From positions 69,800 to 133,799 of the forward strand of contig NZ_BLAF01000026.1 of the NCBI RefSeq assembly GCF_009687885.1: a DNA stretch of 64,000 bases. Reading direction: 5' to 3'. Made by a program: the position numbers and the translations under genes. Origin of the DNA: Acrocarpospora pleiomorpha. Its GTDB lineage: Bacteria > Actinomycetota > Actinomycetes > Streptosporangiales > Streptosporangiaceae. Below, piece by piece: positions 33,692 to 42,029 of this stretch (its first letter is position 1; every line of letters begins with the position of its first letter). The notes under the pieces were generated by a model that saw nothing but the letters and a program-made list of their open reading frames with translations, did not search any database and was not told where the DNA came from.

Positions 33692-34260
33692 GGTAGGACC
33701 TGACGTCGCGTGAGGTGCAAGGGGAAGAGGCGGACTTCGCCGTGGCCCAGGAGGAGGAGAGGGTCAAGGTAACGGTCGGCGCGGATGAGGCCCCAGTGGA
33801 GGCAGGTCGCGGGGCAATGAGGGATCGGGTGACCGGTGATCCTTCCTATCGGGGTTCCGGGGGAGACTGGCTGGCCCGTGTGGACGGTCGGATCGACAGG
33901 GAGATAGGTCGTTCGCAGGCCGTTGGCGTGGGTGATCGCGATTGCGGTCAGGCCGCCGACCTTGCCGGCGAATGTCACGACACCAGCGCCTGCGGCCATG
34001 ACGGCTTGCCCATGATTGGCCTTGAGGTCCACACCCCGATGGCCGGGGAGCCAGCGATAGGAAGGCGGGTCGAACCTTCGCACGAGGCGTGGATTCGACA
34101 ACGGCCAGGTCCATCGAGGGGCGCGGCGGCTGGCGGCATTGGCGCGTAGATAGAGATTTGAGACGGCCGGGAGTAGGTGCGGATTCGGGGGCGCTGGGTC
34201 CTGGGGATGGGGGGTGAGGAGGGCTGGTGTGAGGAGGGTTGCCAGGATCCATGCGGGCAT
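33688..34260 (-). CDS. M23-family (LytM-type) peptidase, exported
   Basis: A 190-residue cell-wall endopeptidase-like protein. A short hydrophobic N-terminus (MPAWILATLLTPALL) suggests export. The metal site shows HRGVDL (first His and Asp) and CLHWGL (the last HxH element reads C-L-H-W as in many actinobacterial members). DNA just upstream contains three DnaA boxes. The gene is translationally coupled to the MerR regulator downstream. The substrate would be peptidoglycan cross-bridges; activity needs proof because one ligand of the HxH pair is Cys. Confidence 0.82.
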   Translation of the reverse strand: MPAWILATLLTPALLTPHPQDPAPPNPHLLPAVSNLYLRANAASRRAPRWTWPLSNPRLVRRFDPPSYRWLPGHRGVDLKANHGQAVMAAGAGVVTFAGKVGGLTAIAITHANGLRTTYLPVDPTVHTGQPVSPGTPIGRITGHPIPHCPATCLHWGLIRADRYLDPLLLLGHGEVRLFPLHLTRRQVLP

Positions 34261-34311
34261 GCGGGTAAGGGTGCACGGCTGGGAGGGAGGAGGAGCTTCC
34301 GAATGAGGTTC

Positions 34312-34352
34312 TGTGGATAACCCTGTGGGCTGTGGATAAAAGCTGTGGATAA
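34312..34352 (-). promoter_or_regulatory. Cluster of three perfect DnaA boxes
   Basis: TGTGGATAA (reverse complement of TTATCCACA) occurs exactly at 34312-34320, 34331-34339 and 34344-34352, all in one orientation, spaced 19 and 13 bp. It lies in the divergent spacer between the M23 peptidase gene and the CoA-transferase gene. Clusters of this kind outside oriC are known in Streptomyces as DnaA-titrating sites. No dnaA/dnaN gene or AT-rich unwinding element is near, so oriC is unlikely. Confidence 0.8.
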
Positions 34353-34364
34353 CTGGGGTGGCTC

Positions 34365-35900
34365 GTGGCTGATGGCGGACTGATCGCAGGTGGGATGGGT
34401 CCCGGGGAAGTTGGGGCGCTCGTGGGGGAGTTGGGGCGGGCGGCTGGGGTTGTGCTGCCTGATGTGTGTGTTCTGGGGTCGGATCTGGTGTTTGCCTCGG
34501 TGTTCAGGGTTGGGGTGTTGGCGGGGGCCAGTGTTGGGGCCTTCACGGCGGCGGTGGCGGCGTTGTGGGGTCGGAGGACGGGGTTGCGGCCGCGGGTCTC
34601 GGTGGATGTACGGCATGCGGCCGTGGCGTTTCGAAGTGAGGGATATTTCCGGATCAATGGTGAAGCGCTGAGCTTGTGGGCGTCGTTGTCCGGGGACTAT
34701 TCGACGGCTGATGGGTGGGTGCGGCTGCATTGCAACTTTGATCATCATCGGGATGCGGCGTTGCGGGCGCTGGGGGCTGGCCGGGAGTCGCGGGAGGGAT
34801 TGGCCAGGGTTTGCGCGGGTCGTACCGCGTTGGAGGTTGAAGAGGCGGTTACGCGGGGTGGGGGATGCGCGGCCGCGATGCGGACGAGGGAGGAATGGCG
34901 GGATCACCCGCAGGCTGTGGCTGTTGCGGCGGGACCGTTGGTATCGCTTGGTCGGCTGGGGCGGCGGTCGCAGTCAGGTGTGGCTCGTGGTGTGCATGGG
35001 GTTCCGCGTTTCGCTGGAGATGCGCAGATGCGGGGTGGGGAACCTGGGTTTGCTCGTGGCTCGTGGCCACTGGAAGAAATCGGGGAACCCAGGTACGGGC
35101 GTGATCCGGGATCGATGGTCGAGGTTGGGAAAGTCGGATCCGGTGGGGATGGGCGGCCCTTGGCGGGGGTTCGGGTGTTGGATCTGACTCGGGTGATCGC
35201 GGGGCCTGTGGCGGGGCGGGTTCTGGCGGCGTACGGAGCGAATGTGCTGCGGGTAGGTGCCGAGGATTTGCCTGAAGTGCCGGGACTGGTGGTGGAGACC
35301 GCGTTCGGGAAGCGGTCTTGTCATATTGATCTCCGGGTTGAGTCGGAGAAGTTGTGGGAGTTGGTCCGAGGCGCCGATGTGATCCTGCGGGGGTATCGGC
35401 CCGGGGCTTTGGAAGGGTTTGGGTTCGCGGCCGATGAGCTTGCGAGGGTGCGCCCGGGGATCGTCGTGGTGGATATATCGGCGTATGGGGTGAAGGGGCC
35501 GTGGGCGGGGCGGCGGGGTTTTGACAGTCTGGTCCAGATGGTGTCCGGGATTGCCCATGAAGGGGGCGATGGGAGTCGTCCCGGGCCGTTGCCGTGTCAG
35601 GCGCTTGATCATGCGACCGGGTATCTGGCCGCGTTCGCGGCGGTTGCTGGGCTGCTGCGCCGGGCTGACGAGGGCGGCTCCTGGCATGCTGAGCTGTCGC
35701 TGGCGAGGACGGCATGGTGGCTCGACGAGTTGGGGCGCGGCGAACCCGGCGCGGAACCCTACGCCGATGACCTGCTCGACACCATGGGCAGCGTGTTCGG
35801 GGAGCTCACTTTTGTCCGGCCTCCGGGATCGATCGAGGGTGCGGAGCCGTACTGGGCGAGTCCGCCGCCTCGGCGTGGGGAACATGCGCCCGCTTGGTGA
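34365..35900 (+). CDS. CoA-transferase family III (CaiB/BaiF) protein
   Basis: A 511-residue family III CoA-transferase-like protein. The motif that normally opens the family (LAGVRVLDLTRVIAGPVAGRVLAAYGA) occurs at about residue 268, followed by FGKRSCHIDLR and VVDISAYGVKGPWAGRRGFDSLVQ. The first 260 residues contain elements usually found later (LWASLSGDYSTADGWVRLH; EVEEAVTRGGGCAAAMRTREEWRDHP). The order thus looks permuted or like two fused halves. GTG start. The 3' end overlaps the convergent MFS gene by 95 bp. Codon use is more relaxed than in the housekeeping genes. CoA donor and acceptor unknown. Confidence 0.82.
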   Translation: MADGGLIAGGMGPGEVGALVGELGRAAGVVLPDVCVLGSDLVFASVFRVGVLAGASVGAFTAAVAALWGRRTGLRPRVSVDVRHAAVAFRSEGYFRINGEALSLWASLSGDYSTADGWVRLHCNFDHHRDAALRALGAGRESREGLARVCAGRTALEVEEAVTRGGGCAAAMRTREEWRDHPQAVAVAAGPLVSLGRLGRRSQSGVARGVHGVPRFAGDAQMRGGEPGFARGSWPLEEIGEPRYGRDPGSMVEVGKVGSGGDGRPLAGVRVLDLTRVIAGPVAGRVLAAYGANVLRVGAEDLPEVPGLVVETAFGKRSCHIDLRVESEKLWELVRGADVILRGYRPGALEGFGFAADELARVRPGIVVVDISAYGVKGPWAGRRGFDSLVQMVSGIAHEGGDGSRPGPLPCQALDHATGYLAAFAAVAGLLRRADEGGSWHAELSLARTAWWLDELGRGEPGAEPYADDLLDTMGSVFGELTFVRPPGSIEGAEPYWASPPPRRGEHAPAW

Positions 35901-37239
35901 GCGGTGACCACCAAAGGCACGGAATCGTCAGTACGGCACCCGCCGCGCACACCCACATCGCCGGACGAAGCCCAAGAAACTCCCCAAGCACTCCACCCAG
36001 CAACCCGCCCAACGCCATCACCCCCTGCGTGGCGAAGTTGATCGAGGCGTTGACCCTGCCGATATACGCCTCCGGGGCCTCGCGCAGCGTGGCCGCCCCC
36101 GAGCAGACGCTGAAACACACCACGGCCACACCCACCACGACCTCCGACACCGCGATCAAGCTGGAGACCAGCCAAACGGGTCCGGACAACGCCGCCATCG
36201 TGACGAACCCAACCGGAAAGAACAGCACCGACCCGAGCAGCACCCGATTCCCACCGAACCGGCGCTCCAACCGGGGCGCGACGACCGCGCCGAGCAGCCC
36301 ACCCGCACCGAACCCCACCACGGAGATCCCGACCAGCCACCCCGGCAGCCCGAGCACATTGACCGCGTAGATCACATAGACCGCCAACTGCGCGGCCCCG
36401 AACAGATTGACCGTCATCCCGGCCAACGTGAGCGCCCGCAGGACCGGATGGCCGACAAGAGTCCGGATTCCTTCGCCTATCTCCCGAACAAGCGTCCGAC
36501 GAATCTCCCGAACAAGCGTCCGGCGACCGCGAGTCGCGTGGCCGGACGGCCGGTCCGGCTGAACCTGCTCGTGACCGGACTGATCAGGGTCGGACTGATC
36601 AGGGTCGGACTGACTACGACCGGACTGATCGTGAAGGGTCTGAGGAGTCGGCTCCGGGGCGCGAATCGACCGTAGGCACACGGCCGAGACGAGGAACGAG
36701 ATCGCGTCCACGATCAACGCCAGTGGTGCGGTCAAGACGCCGACCAGCAAACCCGCAAGCCCAGGACCGCCCAGTTGCGCGACCGCGAACACGGACTGGA
36801 ACCCCGCGAGTGCGGCGGTGCGCTGATGTTCGGGAACCACGCTGGTCAGGTGAGGTGTGTTGAAGTTGCGGAACACCACGGTGCAGGTGCCCACGATCAG
36901 CGCCACCGCGATCAGCCAGGGCACGGTGAGCCACCCCGCCACCCACGCGATGGGAACGGTCAGCACCGCGCTCCCCGCCACGACCTCGCACCCGACCATC
37001 ACCGGCCGCCGCCGCGCGATCCGATCGGCGATGGCCCCCACGGGTAACCCCACCAGCAGAAACGGCAGCGAAGCCGCCGCCGTGAGCAGGCCCATCTGCA
37101 GGGGAGAGGCGCCGAGCAAGATCACCGCAGTCAGCGGCACGGCAAGCCGCGACACCTCACTCCCCACCTCGGTGACCGCCCGCGCGCCCCACAGAAGCCG
37201 ATAGTCCCGCTGTCTCCGAAGAGGAATCGTCTGAAGCAT
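35806..37239 (-). CDS. MFS efflux-type transporter
   Basis: A 477-residue MFS protein of the EntS/macrolide-efflux-like class with 12 predicted helices. It has the A-like motif GLPVGAIADRIARRRPVM after TM2 and start LRRQRDYRLLWGARAVTEVGSEVSRLAVPL. The central cytoplasmic loop is lengthened by short tandem repeats (DPDQS units; LVREI units). ATG start. The promoter region contains two ArsR-like operators shared with the divergent regulator gene, so the exporter is probably repressed by it. Exported compound unknown. Confidence 0.87.
   Translation of the reverse strand: MLQTIPLRRQRDYRLLWGARAVTEVGSEVSRLAVPLTAVILLGASPLQMGLLTAAASLPFLLVGLPVGAIADRIARRRPVMVGCEVVAGSAVLTVPIAWVAGWLTVPWLIAVALIVGTCTVVFRNFNTPHLTSVVPEHQRTAALAGFQSVFAVAQLGGPGLAGLLVGVLTAPLALIVDAISFLVSAVCLRSIRAPEPTPQTLHDQSGRSQSDPDQSDPDQSGHEQVQPDRPSGHATRGRRTLVREIRRTLVREIGEGIRTLVGHPVLRALTLAGMTVNLFGAAQLAVYVIYAVNVLGLPGWLVGISVVGFGAGGLLGAVVAPRLERRFGGNRVLLGSVLFFPVGFVTMAALSGPVWLVSSLIAVSEVVVGVAVVCFSVCSGAATLREAPEAYIGRVNASINFATQGVMALGGLLGGVLGEFLGLRPAMWVCAAGAVLTIPCLWWSPLTKRAHVPHAEAADSPSTAPHPRSIPEAGQK
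36481..36636. repeat. Short tandem repeats in the MFS central loop
   Basis: Two nearly identical 24-bp units (36481-36504, 36505-36528; CTCCCGAACAAGCGTCCG core) and four 15-bp units related to GGACTGATCAGGGTC (36577-36636). All are multiples of three and sit in the loop between the two six-helix halves of the transporter. Confidence 0.75.
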
Positions 37240-37243
37240 ATTA

Positions 37244-37281
37244 TGAAGCTAATCCTTCACAACTATGAAAGCAACCCTTCA
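37244..37281. promoter_or_regulatory. Two phased ArsR-type operators
   Basis: TGAAG-N6-CTTCA at 37244-37259 and TGAAA-N6-CTTCA at 37266-37281. Centres are 22 bp apart, two helical turns, placing them on the same DNA face. They lie directly upstream of the MFS start and in front of the divergent ArsR gene. The dyad length suits a winged-helix dimer. They probably mediate repression of the MFS gene and autoregulation. Confidence 0.6.
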
Positions 37282-37310
37282 GATATGGCAGGAAGGTACG
37301 GTGGGGGGCC

Positions 37311-38327
37311 ATGACGACCGAGAAGCCCGGGGCCCGACACCACCCAGAGGACCCCGCTCTCGGCTCGGACTCACCCCACGGGGGTTCGCGGTCCGAGCGG
37401 AAGCCCGCGAAGCCCCAAAGGTCGGCCTCTGGGGGAGTCGGTTCGCGGTCCAAGCAGAAGCCCGTGACGTCGGGAATGCCGGGCTCGGACTCGCCGCGAG
37501 TCGGTTCTCGGTTCGAGCAGGAGCCTGCGACGCCCCAAAGATCAAGGTCGGACCCGCCAGGAGCCGGTTCGCTGTCCGAGCGGGAGCCCGCGATGTCGCG
37601 AATGTCAGGGTCGGACTCGCCTGGAGTCGATTCCCCGTCCGACCAGTCTGTGATGTCGCCAACGTCAGGTTCAGAGTTGCCCGGCGTCGGTTCGCGGTCA
37701 GAGCCCGGGTCTCCGACGAGGCGGCTGTCAGAGCAGGAAGCCGAGCGGTATCGCCTGCTTACCGATGATGTGGGGGTCTTGCGGGCCATGGCCCACCCCG
37801 CTCGGCTGGCGATCTTGACTCGGCTGCAGACCGAAGGGCCCGCTACCGCCACCGAATGCGCCGAGGTCGTCGGGCTATCGCCGAGCGCGTGCAGCTATCA
37901 CCTCCGGATGCTGGCCAAACACGGCTTCGTCGAGGACGCTCCGGCGCGCGGCGACGGGCGGGAGCGTGTCTGGCGGGCGCTTCAAAGAGGGTGGATGCTT
38001 CGCGACCCGGACCACGGCGAGCTCACGCCCGATCTCCTCGCCGCGCAAGGCGCGGTCATCGAAACCGTGCTGGACGACGCGCGGAAGCGACTCGCCGATT
38101 ATCTCGGCCAGTCGGCGCGCGAGTCGTCCGAGTGGCGGTCCGCCGCCGCGCTCACCCACTCCGTCCTGCTGGCGGACGCCGACGAGCTCCGCGAGATCAG
38201 CGCGCGAATCGCCGAGATCCTCGCCCCCTACAAAGTCGTGTTCCGCGACCCTGCGGAAGCCCCCACGGGAGCGCGCCTCGTGGAGGTCCATCTCCGGCTG
38301 TTCCCGCGAGCCCGGAAAGCCGAGTAG
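37311..38327 (+). CDS. ArsR-family regulator with repeat-rich N-terminal extension
   Basis: The frame encodes 338 residues. From about 137 it is a normal ArsR/HTH_20 regulator: ERYRLLTDDVGVLRAMAHPARLAILTRLQ, AEVVGLSPSACSYHLRMLAKHGFVEDAP, then a helical effector part ending VEVHLRLFPRARK. No cysteine metal site was seen, so it may sense a small molecule. The first 135 residues consist of about five 19-21-residue Ser/Pro/Gly/Glu repeats. The frame starts at an ATG 71 bp from the divergent MFS start, but translation of the repeat part is unproven; a start closer to the HTH cannot be excluded. The stop codon lies in a 66-bp DNA repeat. Confidence 0.82.
   Translation: MTTEKPGARHHPEDPALGSDSPHGGSRSERKPAKPQRSASGGVGSRSKQKPVTSGMPGSDSPRVGSRFEQEPATPQRSRSDPPGAGSLSEREPAMSRMSGSDSPGVDSPSDQSVMSPTSGSELPGVGSRSEPGSPTRRLSEQEAERYRLLTDDVGVLRAMAHPARLAILTRLQTEGPATATECAEVVGLSPSACSYHLRMLAKHGFVEDAPARGDGRERVWRALQRGWMLRDPDHGELTPDLLAAQGAVIETVLDDARKRLADYLGQSARESSEWRSAAALTHSVLLADADELREISARIAEILAPYKVVFRDPAEAPTGARLVEVHLRLFPRARKAE
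37383..37702 (+). repeat. 57-63-bp tandem repeat in the arsR-type gene
   Basis: Five units plus a partial one, each starting near GGTTCGCGGTCCGAGC, with lengths 57, 63, 63, 63 and 60 bp. All lengths are multiples of three, so the reading frame is preserved. Units encode variants of GSRSERKPAKPQRS...GSDSPGV. Confidence 0.8.
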
Positions 38328-38475
38328 CGGGGTCAAGGCCATTCATCGGGATCCTCAGGAACGCCCTTGAGCCAGGCCCGGAAAGCCGCGTAGCGGGGTC
38401 AAGATCTTTCCTCGGGATCCTCAAGAAACGCCCGTGAACCAGGCCCGGAAAGCCGGGTGGCGGGGTCAAGGCCCC
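38311..38475 (+). repeat. 66-67-bp tandem repeat before rpsB
   Basis: About 2.5 units; CCCGGAAAGCCG starts at 38311, 38377 and 38444. The first unit contains the stop codon of the ArsR-type gene. Conserved parts are AGCGGGGTCAAG and TCGGGATCCTCA. It ends where the probable rpsB promoter begins. The stretch 38328-38654 holds no other gene. Confidence 0.8.
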
Positions 38476-38476
38476 G

Positions 38477-38506
38477 GTCAACTGAGGGTACGGATCCGGG
38501 TAGACT
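38477..38506 (+). promoter_or_regulatory. Probable rpsB promoter
   Basis: GTCAAC (38477-38482), an 18-bp spacer, and TAGACT (38501-38506) fit a primary-sigma promoter. It would give an rpsB leader of roughly 140 bases that includes the hairpin at 38554-38589. Confidence 0.4.
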
Positions 38507-38553
38507 GTTCGGTGGCCTGCGGCATGTGGGCCGAATTCGCACGCCCACCACAC

Positions 38554-38589
38554 GAACCGTTCCCTCGGTCCATCTGGCTGGAACGGTTC
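38554..38589 (+). promoter_or_regulatory. Hairpin in the rpsB leader
   Basis: A perfect 10-bp stem, GAACCGTTCC (38554-38563) and GGAACGGTTC (38580-38589), with a 16-base loop, 65 bp before the rpsB start. It lacks a T-run, so autogenous S2 control or attenuation is more likely than simple termination. Confidence 0.5.
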
Positions 38590-38654
38590 GGGGCGTCAGG
38601 GCGGGGGCCGCACGGCTCTCGCGGAACAACCGAGAACCATGGAGGACCATTTCA

Positions 38655-39569
<915 letters not shown>

Positions 39570-39659
39570 CCGGATCAGGCACAGCAAGCTCCACCGGGTG
39601 GGCGCGTCCAAAGCGGAAACGCCCACCCGCTCCACGACGAAAACCCATGAGGAATGACA

Positions 39660-40490
39660 ATGGCTTCCGTGAACATGGCCGATGTCAAGCGGCTTCGTGA
39701 GCTGACCGCCGCCGGCATGATGGACTGTAAGAAGGCGCTGGAGGAGTCCGAGGGCGACTTCGACCGCGCGGTCGAGCTCCTGCGTCTCAAGGGCGCCAAG
39801 GATGTCGGCAAGCGGGAGGCCCGCACGGCCTCCAACGGCCTGGTCGCTCTCCAGCAGGAGGGTGACGCCGCCGCGCTGCTCGAGCTCAACTGCGAGACCG
39901 ACTTCGTCGCCAAGGGCGAGCGTTTCCAGCAGCTCGCGGCCGAGATCGTCGCGCACATCCTGGCCACCCGCCCGGCCGACGTGCCCAGCCTGCTGGAGTC
40001 CGAGCTGGCCGGAAAGTCGGTCAAGGAGCACCTGGACGAGGCCAACGCGGCTCTCGGTGAGAAGATCGAGATCCGCCGGTTCTCGGTGCTCGAGGGCGGC
40101 TACATCGGTGCGTACATGCACAAGACCGACCCGCAGCTGCCGCCGGCCGTCGGCGTGCTCGTCCAGCTGGACTCGGCCAACGCCGAGGTCGCCAAGGACA
40201 TCGCGCAGCACGCCGCGGCGATGGCGCCGAAGTATCTGGACCCGACCGCCGTCCCCGGCGAGGTCATCGAGAAGGAGCGCGCGCTCTTCGAGGAGATGAC
40301 CCGCGAGGAGGGCAAGCCCGAGCCCGCGATCAGCAAGATCGTCGAGGGCCGGATCAACGGGTGGTACAAGGACTTCACGCTGCTGGAGCAGGCGTTCGTG
40401 AAGGACAACAAGAAGACCATCAGGAAGTACGCGGACGAGGCGGGCGTCAAGGTGCTGGCCTTCACCCGCTTCAAGGTCGGCCAGGCATAG
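39660..40490 (+). CDS. tsf: Elongation factor Ts
   Basis: A 276-residue EF-Ts, the nucleotide-exchange factor for EF-Tu. It has an N-terminal UBA-like domain (ADVKRLRELTAAGMMDCKKALEE), the EF-Tu contact ELNCETDFVAKGERFQQL, and HAAAMAPKYLDP. The start was set at the ATG six bases after GAGGA; another ATG two codons earlier is possible. Follows rpsB by 90 bp. Confidence 0.97.
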   Translation: MASVNMADVKRLRELTAAGMMDCKKALEESEGDFDRAVELLRLKGAKDVGKREARTASNGLVALQQEGDAAALLELNCETDFVAKGERFQQLAAEIVAHILATRPADVPSLLESELAGKSVKEHLDEANAALGEKIEIRRFSVLEGGYIGAYMHKTDPQLPPAVGVLVQLDSANAEVAKDIAQHAAAMAPKYLDPTAVPGEVIEKERALFEEMTREEGKPEPAISKIVEGRINGWYKDFTLLEQAFVKDNKKTIRKYADEAGVKVLAFTRFKVGQA

Positions 40491-40577
40491 TCTGGGGGCA
40501 GTCCCCGTGAAACGCCTGAGGAGCTGACCCACGGACACCCGCTCAGCTTGAACCGCCACACCGAGGAGGCCGCCGAC

Positions 40578-41348
40578 GTGCAGGAAAACACCGAACCCGC
40601 CACGCCGGCGGCCCCGTCGTACGACGGGCCGCTGCGCTGGAAGCGTGTGATGCTGAAGCTGTCCGGGGAGGCCTTCGCGGGCGGTGACTCGCTCGGCATC
40701 GACCCGGTCACCGTCGGCAAGCTCGCCGACTCCATCGCCGAGGCCGTCCGGGAGGGCCTGCAGGTCTCCGTGGTCGTCGGCGGCGGGAACATGTTCCGCG
40801 GCGCCGCGCTGTCGGAGCGCGGGATCGACCGCGCCCGCGCCGACTACATGGGCATGCTCGGCACCGTCATCAACTGTCTCGCCCTTCAGGACTTCCTGGA
40901 GAAGCGGGGCATCGAGACCCGGGTCCAGACCGCGATCACGATGCAGCAGGTGGCCGAGCCGTTCCTGCCCAGGCGTGCGATCCGGCATCTGGAGAAGGGC
41001 CGGGTCGTCATTTTCGGGGCGGGGCTCGGCTCGCCGTTCTTCTCCACCGACACCTGTGCCGCGCAGCGCGCCCTGGAGATCGGTGCGGAGGCCCTGCTGA
41101 AGGGCACCAAAGTGGACGGTGTATACGATGCCGACCCCCGCAAGAACCCCGACGCGGTGCGCTTCGACCGGCTGGAGTACAGCGAGGTCCTGGCGCGCGA
41201 CCTCGCGGTCATGGACGCCACCGCGATCAGCCTGTGCAAGGACAACGGCCTGCCCATCGTCGTGTTCGAACTGATGGGAGAGGGCAACATCCTGCGGGCG
41301 GTCCGCGGTGAGAAGATCGGCACGCTGGTGAGTCCGGCAGGGAAATAG
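40578..41348 (+). CDS. pyrH: UMP kinase
   Basis: A 256-residue bacterial UMP kinase (amino-acid-kinase fold) making UDP for pyrimidine nucleotides. Motifs: RVMLKLSGEAFAGG, VVVGGGNMFRGAALSERGIDRARADYMGMLGT, FFSTDTCAAQRALEIGAEALLKGTKVDGVYDADP. GTG at 40578 is supported by AGGAGG eight bases upstream; a TTG ten codons earlier is a weaker alternative. Confidence 0.97.
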   Translation: MQENTEPATPAAPSYDGPLRWKRVMLKLSGEAFAGGDSLGIDPVTVGKLADSIAEAVREGLQVSVVVGGGNMFRGAALSERGIDRARADYMGMLGTVINCLALQDFLEKRGIETRVQTAITMQQVAEPFLPRRAIRHLEKGRVVIFGAGLGSPFFSTDTCAAQRALEIGAEALLKGTKVDGVYDADPRKNPDAVRFDRLEYSEVLARDLAVMDATAISLCKDNGLPIVVFELMGEGNILRAVRGEKIGTLVSPAGK

Positions 41349-41357
41349 GGAGCCGCA

Positions 41358-41915
41358 GTGATCGAGGAAACCCTCTTCGAGGCCGAAGAGAAGATGGACA
41401 AGGCGGTGACGGTCGCCAAGGAGGACTTCGCGGCCATCCGGACCGGCCGGGTCACGCCCGCGATGTTCAGCAAGATCAACGTGGACTATTACGGGTCGCT
41501 CACGCCGATCCAGCAGCTGGCGTCGTTCCACGTCCCCGAGGCGCGGATGGTCCTCATCCAGCCGTATGACAAGGGGTCGATGAGCGCGATCGAGAAGGCC
41601 ATCCGGGACAGTGACCTCGGCGTCAACCCCGGCAACGACGGCGTGATCATCCGTGTGGTCTTCCCCGAGCTGTCGGGCGAGCGGCGCAAGGAGTACATCA
41701 AGATCGCGCGTACCAAGGCGGAGAACAGCCGGGTGTCCATCCGGAACATTCGCCGGCACGCCAAGGAGACCCTCGACAAGCTGGTCAAGGACGGCGAGAC
41801 GGGCGAGGACGAGGTGCATCGCGCGGTCAAGGAGCTCGACGACCTGACCCAGAAGCATGTCGCGAAGATCGACGACCTGCTGAAGCACAAGGAAGCCGAG
41901 CTGCTGGAATTCTAG
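41358..41915 (+). CDS. frr: Ribosome recycling factor
   Basis: A 185-residue RRF that splits post-termination ribosomes with EF-G. It is all alpha plus a small beta domain, with typical segments MDKAVTVAKEDFAAIRTGRVTPAM, NVDYYGSLTPIQQLASF, IRVVFPELSGERRKEYIKIAR and RNIRRHAKETLDKL. GTG start nine bases after pyrH. Confidence 0.98.
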   Translation: MIEETLFEAEEKMDKAVTVAKEDFAAIRTGRVTPAMFSKINVDYYGSLTPIQQLASFHVPEARMVLIQPYDKGSMSAIEKAIRDSDLGVNPGNDGVIIRVVFPELSGERRKEYIKIARTKAENSRVSIRNIRRHAKETLDKLVKDGETGEDEVHRAVKELDDLTQKHVAKIDDLLKHKEAELLEF

Positions 41916-42029
41916 GCGGCGAACCGGTCGGCGGGCCGGTGGCGTCATCGTGATCCTTGTCCGCGCGCAGCCGCGAACGTCGCGGCGCCGTCTTGGGCAG
42001 GGATCACGCGCATATAGGGAGTAAACGGC

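Noticed and set aside
34312..34352. DnaA-box cluster as the chromosomal origin oriC
   Set aside because: Only three boxes, no AT-rich unwinding region and no dnaA, dnaN or gyrase genes nearby; a titration or regulatory site is more likely.
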